64,000 bases of DNA from Leucaena leucocephala (lineage: Eukaryota; Streptophyta; Magnoliopsida; Fabales; Fabaceae): contig CM073557.1 in the NCBI GenBank assembly GCA_037074615.1, positions 12,416,501-12,480,500 of the forward strand, given 5' to 3'. Each line of letters starts with the position of its first letter. The stretch's first letter is position 1. Below, piece after piece: positions 56,721 through 64,000 of the stretch. The notes beneath the pieces were generated by a model that was given only the letters and a program-made list of their open reading frames with translations, did not search any database and was not told the DNA's origin. The position numbers and the translations under genes are program-made.

Positions 56721-58756
56721 TGAGAAATGAAAGTAAAATCGGACACCGATAAAGGGTTAAAGGAAATGTAGGGAATTTTTATCAGGGCTTCTGAGTCTCA
56801 GAAAATTATGAGACTTTACATGGAATCATTTTATATTAGAATGAATTTCTAAAAATGTTAGAATCATTAAAAGAGGTGTCTAGCATTTATTTCAAAATCA
56901 GGATATTTTAAGAATATTGGTATAAGGGATGATATGATAGAATAAATATGGCCAAGTAAGGTAGCCACATATTCAAAGAGAAAGTGACTCCCCTATTCCT
57001 ATGTAAGAAAGAGTAAAGAAGGGTTGAATCTATACCCTAGTAAGAGGGTGATGTGGCAACCTAAGTGAAATAAGTAAATAACTCAGGTACCTGAATAAAT
57101 AATCAGGACCTAGTGATTAAGGTGATAAGGGATGATTGAGCATATGTATGTAATAATGATATTGCTTATGTTGTTATAAGTTATGATGAGAAGTTATATC
57201 TCCTTGCAGTTGTCATATAAGGACACACATGTTAGAGATTACTTAAAGGATTGCATCTCCTTGTATAATATGCTTGTTAAGTATGCTATGATAAATGATT
57301 ATGATACTCATGATATATCCCTTCAATAGGGGTAAGATGTATGAATGATATGGCTCAAAGAAGGATTAAATTCTAAGTAATGTAAGTTAATATTTTTGTA
57401 ATAGAGCTAGATTGATCTTGCAATAGAATAAGATTGCTTTTGAAATAAAGGCAAGATATGGGACAGTATAACTCAGATAGAGTAAGGTCCCTCTGATGAG
57501 ATGAATAAATAGATGATGATAGATATGTTCATGGTAGAGCCTATGTAGCTCTTTGTAGTGATGGATCTAGTAAGTTATAAAGTATGAGAATGATATGAGA
57601 TGTTCTTGAGTGATAGAGGAAATGAGTGAAGTCTTCATAGATAATATTGGCTTCTTTGACCATTTTTGGGGAATTATCTGTGGAGTTAATAACTATGTGA
57701 AAGTGACTAACCTTGTAACTTTGTCCATTGGTTTAGGTCTTCCAAAGATGAGAATATAGTACAATGGAATCCAGTAGATTCTGGAGGATTGCAGTTAGAT
57801 CCTAGTATGGCTCACAGGGTCGCAGTAGATCCTGAAAGGCTTACGGTTGATCGCAGTAGATCCCGAAGGTCGCAGTAGACCAAGCCTAGAGCAAGAAAGT
57901 AATGAGCCATAAGTACAGTATTTCTTTGGAAGGACAAATACCAAGGAAAAGTTAAGGTATAGAAGCTTCACAAGTTGATTAACTCATAACGGAGAGAGTA
58001 CCCATGATGTTAGTTTTAGATAGCTTTATTATTATCAGGGACTGAACTCATAATCTTCTTACATGGAATAGGAACTCAGTTATCAAAGTTAAAGCTGTTA
58101 AGCTGAGTCCCAATGATTTATTGGAATATTATGTAAGATATAAGAAGAGATCCTTATGATAAGATTACAGAAAATAAGAGACAAGTAAATCCTCCAGATG
58201 AGGATAAAGAGATTAGAAGGCCAGATAGATCCAAAAGAGATAGTATAAGATAGGTCTAAGATAATAAAGTACCAGGGTTGAAGCCTGTAAGCACCAGTGC
58301 TTCAGATTTTTATCTGCATATTTTAGTTAAGCGTGCTCAGGTAAGGGTAATTCAATGATGGGCGACCCCCTGGGAAGTGATGGAAAAGTGTGTAAATGCC
58401 ATTGAAATTGGCATATGTGCACAGAGCTATGTAAGATGATAGAAAGAGCTATGAAAAGCTAGAAAGGGTTATGAACAGTAAGAGACTGGAACCCTTATGT
58501 CAAGTCCAAATGAAATGGATTTAAAAGATGAACTATGATGTAGCCAGATTTGGCCAGAGATGCCATGATATGGCATAAAAGATAGGCCTTGAGAAGCGGC
58601 TGTATAGCTAGCTTTGTAAACAGATAGAGAGGCTTCCATTCTAGAAATGATAAGATGTTTGAATGATGAGCTACATGTGAAAGAGCAAATGAGAGCTTTC
58701 ACTCCTTCCATAAAGTGCCAGGCATTATGTTATGTTATGTTATGTTTGTAAAATAT

Positions 58757-58880
58757 GCTAAAGCTCCGAATGTTAGAGCAATGCAAGCTTTATATGATAA
58801 AGCTGTGCAAGCTCCAAGTGTTAGAGCTGTGCATATTAAGAGAAGGAATGCTTGAGCTCTGATGTTAGAGCTTTGCATTC
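58757..58880. repeat. AGCTC...GAGCT stem-loop repeats in F
   Basis: Four related copies with AGCTCCGAATGTTAGAGC-like cores, one more than at the equivalent place in E; one of them reads AGCTTTATATGATAAAGCT, which forms a longer perfect stem. Confidence 0.8.
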
Positions 58881-58937
58881 ATGAACAGGTATGTAGTCCT
58901 GCAGCATATTATTCAAGCATTATGCATGTTAGAGTAT

Positions 58938-58978
58938 GTGCTCCTATATGCTCCTATATGCTCCTACGTGCTCCTATT
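58938..58978. repeat. Four copies of a 10-bp unit TGCTCCTATA
   Basis: Head-to-tail copies with one A/C change (CTACG). The equivalent place in E has a single copy (TGCGCCTATC near 50858). Confidence 0.9.
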
Positions 58979-59507
58979 TAGCAGTAGAGCAATGAAAGAA
59001 AGAATAATGATATAAGTCCTCTCTCTGTATTATGATGAGTTTTTAAAGATGATAAGAATGTATGATGATATGAGAATGAGAGTTAAAGTTTACGGATATT
59101 CAGAGAATTTTGCTAGATACTCAAATGAGCAATAAGTGATTACACTAAGAAATATGATGAAGAGTTGGTAGAAGCTCCAGAATATAGCAGTATTCGAGGG
59201 AGTTTGACATGAAAGAAATAGACGCTACTCATAAGTCCAGCATAGTGAGAAGTCCATATGCAGATAGATGCATAGCAAGAAAGTAATAGAATGAACTGGA
59301 GTTCAGCTCTGATTGAGTTGATTCAGAATAGAAGAATCACCATAGTAAAGATATGAAGAATTGCGGATATGAAAAGTACTCCGCTAAGATGTCAAAATAA
59401 AAGATAAGAGATAGATACCCCAATCTTTAGTCAAAAAGAAGACAAGGATATCTATCTAAGATTATAGACTAAGGTGCTAAGTAAATTTCGAGGACGAAAT
59501 TTATTTT

Positions 59508-59521
59508 AAGGGGGGTAGAAA
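59508..59521 (+). other. Polypurine tract in F
   Basis: AAGGGGGGTAGAAA directly before the LTR at 59522, following GAGGACGAAATTTATTTT. Confidence 0.88.
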
Positions 59522-62500
59522 TGTCATATCCTAATTTTTTCCTATCTGTATAGTACTGATAGTGGAAAGATGCTTAGAAAGGATTATGACAAAGATCAGA
59601 TGAAATAATAAAGGTTAGATAAGTATTAAAGAAAGAGAAGGACCTAAACGCAAATTGGAAAAGGTTAAAGGCCAAAAGTTAAAGTAGAAATAAATGTTGG
59701 GCCAAAAGTGATAATTTCTATAAGTTTAGGGACCTAAATGTAAATATGCAAAAAGTTAGGGATATAAATGTAATTAAGTAAAAAGTCAGGGACATAAATG
59801 TAATTATGGAAAAGTTCAGCCAGAAAAGGTTTATAACTGCCTGTAAGTATTTCAGTCCCACATTCTATTAGTAAATAGAGGAAGTCATGCTGGTTAATCT
59901 GGCATGATACAGAAGTTTTATTAGGGCTCCAGACAGCAGAAAATTATCTGATAGTCTAAAAGTTATCTGAAATTTTATCAGATTTTATGGACTTCAGATA
60001 TAAGTGGACAAATTACAGGAAATTGTGCCCTACAGTGTCAGATGTCATGGATCTGACAGAACTCCAGAAGAAGTTCTGTATAAAAGTTATTCACATATCA
60101 GTGAATTTTGACGGGAGTTTATTAACGCTCGTGATCCGATAATGGAACTTATCGGTATGTAAGCCTAGATAGAATGAGATTAGATGACCTCATATATAGG
60201 CCCATAATGACGCCAAGGAAGGCCCAAAACACAGGGTAACAGTCTATCAGTAGAAAAGGTCAGTGTCAGAAAAAGTGTGAAATTATGAAAATGCCCCTGG
60301 ATGCCCAGATTGTACCAGAGATGGATGAAGGGCATTTTGGTCATCTGGGATAGGCTAAAAATGTGGCACATGGTATAAATATGATTAGTTGAGCCAATAT
60401 ATGCCCTGAGGCAGTACAAGAAGGGGTGAAATGACAATTATGCCCTAAGGGTCAATATAGTGCAAGAAAGGACACCAAGGATATTTTGGTCATTTCCCAA
60501 GGGATCTGTAATTAAGTTATGGTCAGTACAAGTATGTCAATGGTGTGGGAAGGCTAGACATTGATTTCCAGGACATAATACATATCCTGGTATATTATAG
60601 AAAAATTCAGAACAGAAAACAGTCCGGTTGTTGTGAAACTACACTGATCGGTACCGGATTGGACTGAAATTTCTCCAGAAGGTTCCTTGCATGGGCAGCA
60701 CGTCACCTAACCCTCTTAGGTGTCCCTTGAGCTATCCCACATGATGTCATAATTATTATTTTATGAAAAAGTTAAATCCAAGATTAAATGTGGGCCTTTA
60801 GATCAAATAGTAACCAAATCAATCTTGGCCATTCATTTTTCTTGGATTTTGGCTATAAATACCCCCTCATTCTGCAGCAAACCATAGCTTCATGGACCCT
60901 TGGGGAAACTCTGGAAAAATGAAAACTCAAGCCAAGATAAAGAAGATTCAAGGTTCCAAAGTTCAAGCAAGCTAGAAATTAAAGGTAAGCAATCTCTCCT
61001 AGCTTATTTTCCATTGATTTGGGAGCTTGAACTTAGGGTTTTCATGGGGAAAAAGTTGAGTTTTCTCTAAGGGAAGGTTCTGCCCAAAAACCTTAGATGA
61101 AAGGGAAAAGAAGAAATTAAAGTTAGAAACATATGATTGAAGCTTAAACAAGCTAGTTAAGTGGTTGGTTGTTGAATCAAATTGATATTCTTGACTTTGC
61201 CATGGTGTGCCCTGTTCAGTATGCACTGTTCATGAGGGAAGGAAATTGAATTTCAATGATCTAATGCTTCCATTGAGTTTGTATGATGTTTTTGTGTAGG
61301 ATTGGAAAGGTTTTGAACCTTGGAAACACTAAAATCTCAAGGTTGTAGTCTTTGAAATTCCTTACGGTTACTGTTCACTCGCATGAACAGTGATTAGAAT
61401 TTCATGATTTTGATGGTTCCAATGGTTTTAAAATGAAAAGTTGTGTGGGGTAAAGTGGAGAAACAAGTATGGGAAGCATTAGAATCAAAATGAGAATTTT
61501 TGAAAGAATTGTATGCTTATGTTCAGTTCTGTACAGCAGGCCATGATGGAGCTGGAATTTCATGATTCTAAGCTCATAAATGGATTCAAAAGATGAAATT
61601 GTATAGGGTAAAGTCAAGACATCAATTGGTTCAAGAGCCAAGTGGATTAGTGAAAATTAGAGAAAGTTATGACAAGAAAGAGTGTAACAAAGTTAGTCTT
61701 GAACATGGTTGGAGTTCATGAGTCCTAATGAGTTATGTGATGAATATGAATATGTTTAGGACCATGAAACATCCAAGAAGATGTTGGGAAGTGATGGACA
61801 TAAATGCTTCATGGTTGGAAAGCTAGGGAGCAAGGGCTAAAGGTCAAGAGAAAAGCTTAACTGCAAGGTAGTGAACTTATCTCTTTATGTGCTTGATATG
61901 GTATGCTTATGTGTTGACATGTATATGTTATTTGAATGATGTTGTGACATGTTAAATGATGTTGAATGTATTGTGAATAACATGTTTCCATGGCCATTCA
62001 CTTGATGTAAAAGTATATAGCATGATAGCATGTCACTAATCAAAGAAAGATTAATGAAATTACATATCATGCATTAGCATCCATCTTGCATATTTAAGTA
62101 GTAATGTTTGCTACTGAGATTCCCTAGAATCTCACTCTCCCATAACCAACCAATTTAGGTCAAGCATGAAGAAAAGGTATACATGGAGAAGAGCTAAAGA
62201 ATGGAAGAAAGGAAGTGAAGTATTGAGATTTTAGCATATACTATAAATTGTCCATGTATGTAAATGCCATGTAAGGTGTCCATTTATGTGATGAAACTAT
62301 TGTAATACTTATGGCATATGTACATGATGTATATGAATGTTAAGAAGCTTATTTGATGGCTTGTGCATGCTGAAACAATTATTGGAAATGAAAGAAAAGA
62401 AACTGAAATGGTAAAAACGTAGGTCCTGACGCAATTTTGTTGTGGCTTCAGTTTGATCTAGCAAATGAAGGAATTAGTTCACAAAATTTTATGATCATGT

Positions 62501-62915
62501 AGCACACATCCAGAGCTTTAAATTCATAGGTGGAATGTTTCATTTGGATGTGTATATCAAGAGAAATGCATTTCCAAAGTAAGGGACCAGAATCTGTTTC
62601 CAGAGTTTTTGACCAAATGAACAGTAAACTTCAACAAATAAACTGTATCAATTGGCTAATAATTTGGTATAGAAATTATTTTTAACTTAAACTTCAAGAT
62701 GTTATGTTCATTTAAATTTTTGAACCACTTCATTTCGAGTTTTCTAGAATTAATTATGATTTTTCGAAATTCGTTACGTAATCTGGAATACCATATGAAC
62801 AGTAACCCGAGAAAGAGTAAAATTCCAGATTTGGCTAATGAACTTCCAAGGTCTTGTAAGTGGTTCTAAATGCTACTGAATGGTCCCTAAGACGTATAAA
62901 AGTAAGGATGTTACA
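59522..62915 (+). repeat. Full LTR in F (type 2, 3394 bp)
   Basis: Starts TGTCATATCC, ends GGATGTTACA. A polypurine tract precedes it, so it is a 3' LTR. The following bases AGAAA do not repeat TATAT, so the end of this LTR is not the end of the insertion. Confidence 0.93.
60853..60862 (+). promoter_or_regulatory. TATA-like box of the full LTR in F
   Basis: CTATAAATAC followed by CCCCTC. Confidence 0.62.
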
Positions 62916-63034
62916 AGAAAAGCTAGGGATTGGATAGTATATATGTTACGTGAATGTGTAATATTGCCGTATGACCAATGTAAGCAGTGATGGTCATGAT
63001 GTAATGAAAAATAATAAATGATGGAATAAATGTA
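62916..63034. other. Unassigned 120-bp spacer in F
   Basis: AT-rich DNA between a full LTR end and an LTR tail. No match to the LTRs, to E or to coding parts was seen. Confidence 0.6.
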
Positions 63035-63468
63035 TGAAATTTTACAGACATTTATATGACATTCCAAGCTTCGTTTTGACACCAAGAATGCTTTATTTTG
63101 ATGTCTATACAAAGAGAACTGATTTTCCAAAGTAAGGGACCAGAATCTGTTTCTAGGATTTTTGACGAAATGAACAGTAAATTTTGGCGAATAAACTGTA
63201 TTAATTGGCTAATCATTTAGTCTGGAAATTATTTTTTTCTTAAATTTCAAGATGTTATCTTCATTTATATTTTTGAACCACTTCATTTCAAGTTTTCTAT
63301 AATTAATTATGATTTTTCGAAGTTCATTCCATAATCTGGAATACCATATGAACAGTAACTCGAGAAAGAGTAAAATTCCAGATTTGAGTAATGGACTTCC
63401 AAGGTCTTGTAAGTGGTTCTAAATGCTAATGAATGGTCCCTAAGATGTATGAAAGTAAGGATATTGCA
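63035..63468 (+). repeat. LTR tail ending insertion F
   Basis: Matches the last 430 bases of type 2 LTRs, first loosely and then closely from about 63120 (TTTTCCAAAGTAAGGGACCA), and ends GGATATTGCA before the TATAT duplication. Confidence 0.83.
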
Positions 63469-63473
63469 TATAT
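63469..63473. repeat. Target-site duplication of insertion F, right (TATAT)
   Basis: Partner of 54141-54145. Confidence 0.88.
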
Positions 63474-64000
63474 GATGTATATGAATGCATGAAAGGAAAA
63501 AGAGATGGTTTGTACATGCTGGAACAATTGTTGAAAGTCAAAGAAAGGAAACTGAAATGGTAAAAACGTAGGTCTTGAAGCAGTTTTGTTGTGGGTTCAG
63601 TTTGACCTAGTAAATGAAGGAATTATTTCATGAAATTTTACAAGCATGTAGCACACATCCATATCTTTAAGTTCATAGGTAGAACATTTCATTTGTATGT
63701 GTATAACAAGATAAATTAATTTCCAAACTAAGGGACCAGAATCTATTTCCAGAGTTTTTGACCAAATGAACAGTAAAAAGTAACGATTTAACTGTATCAA
63801 TTGGCAAAGTAAATGTCCATATTTCTATTTTTCCCCTAAATATCTATGAAAGAGCTACGAGTTTTCTACAATTAGTTACAAATTTTTATATTTGGACTGT
63901 AAATCTGGAAATCACCAAATGAACAGTACCTGAGAAGTAAGTTATGAAATTTTAATTTTTGGGCTAATGTAATGCTTCTACTAATCAAATACACTTCTAA
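63474..64000 (+). repeat. 3' LTR of element E, second part (runs off the edge)
   Basis: In register with the end of the 5' LTR (about 41990-42540), up to AATGCTTCTACTAATCAAATAC against AATGCTTCCACTATTCAAATAT. About 36 bases should remain outside. Confidence 0.9.

Larger units (their letters stand above)
56721..59507 (+). other. Internal region of F, noncoding
   Basis: The first 240 bases match nothing else seen here. From about 56960 it follows the 3' internal region of E without the solo LTR: the shared site AAGCGTGCTCAGG near 58329 shows E before that insertion. No accessory, gag or pol remnant was recognised. It contains the stem-loop array (58757-58880) and a 10-bp array (58938-58978). 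Confidence 0.78.
54146..63468 (+). mobile_element. Composite insertion F of type 2 LTR DNA
   Basis: Bounded by TATAT duplications. It starts as a normal LTR (TGTCATATCC) and ends with an LTR end (GGATATTGCA), yet it is not a simple two-LTR element. The first LTR stops at about 56720 and runs into internal DNA homologous to E; a polypurine tract and a full LTR (59522-62915) follow, then about 120 bp of unassigned DNA and a 430-bp LTR tail. It may be an LTR with a second, truncated element nested in it, or the product of unequal recombination. Confidence 0.8.
41583..64000 (+). mobile_element. Element E, pol-less gypsy-related LTR retrotransposon, both ends outside window
   Basis: Visible parts are the 5' LTR tail (41583-42578), PBS, about 5.4 kb internal DNA (42579-46722 and 50133-51406), polypurine tract and 3' LTR (51420-54145 and 63474 to beyond the edge). 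Aligning the two LTRs suggests that E ends about 36 bases past the window. Internal DNA holds remnants of an accessory frame and of gag but no protease, RT, RNase H or integrase. Solo LTR 46723-50127 and composite F 54146-63468 are nested in it. This structure fits a non-autonomous element with a gag remnant (TR-GAG or LARD-like). Confidence 0.82.

Noticed and set aside
1..64000. Envelope or movement-protein genes suggesting a virus
   Set aside because: None seen; the gene content is that of LTR retrotransposons.

Overview
The window is plant nuclear DNA made entirely of LTR retrotransposons nested inside one another. No host gene, rRNA, tRNA, CRISPR array or bacterial-type feature was recognised. 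The plant origin is inferred from primer-binding sites matching initiator tRNA-Met (TGGTATCAGAGC), one Ty1/copia polyprotein, and Ty3/gypsy polyproteins with a C-terminal chromodomain-like tail. The species cannot be named from the sequence.

Nesting, outermost first. Element E (+) enters with the tail of its 5' LTR (41583-42578); its 3' LTR runs past the right edge. Element B (+, visible 32831-41582) sits in E's 5' LTR. Element C (+, visible about 393-32830) sits in B. Element A (-, 1073-22451, target duplication CTCCC) sits in the gag of C. A Ty1/copia element (-, 8467-17516, duplication CTTTA) sits in the gag of A. On the right, E also carries a solo LTR (46723-50127, GTGTT) and a composite insertion F (54146-63468, TATAT). 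F holds a solo LTR of the same copia family (54260-55966, GAAAG). A further solo LTR (25852-29227, CCAGA/CTAGA) splits the integrase of C. E's 5' end, B's 5' end and C's 5' end are not in the window, so E>B>C is inferred from internal junctions; the other nestings are shown by target-site duplications.

Two related LTR types occur. Type 1 (about 3.2 kb, ending GACA) belongs to the coding elements A, B and C. Type 2 (about 3.4 kb, usually ending TTACA) belongs to E, F, the two gypsy solo LTRs and the fragment at 1-392. Both start TGTCATATCC, share a CTATAAATA promoter box, the same PBS and nearly the same polypurine tract. E retains an accessory reading frame and part of gag but no protease, RT or integrase, so type 2 looks like a non-autonomous partner family (inference).

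The copia element is youngest: its two 1905-bp LTRs show no difference by eye and its 1296-codon gag-pol frame is open, apart from one extra A that displaces the last 39 codons. A, B and C are broken by many stops and some frameshifts.

The least familiar item is a reading frame upstream of gag in A (326 codons including two internal stops), also found as remnants in B and in E. It is acidic with Pro-Gly-Ser repeats, then a conserved tryptophan-rich motif. I do not recognise its function.
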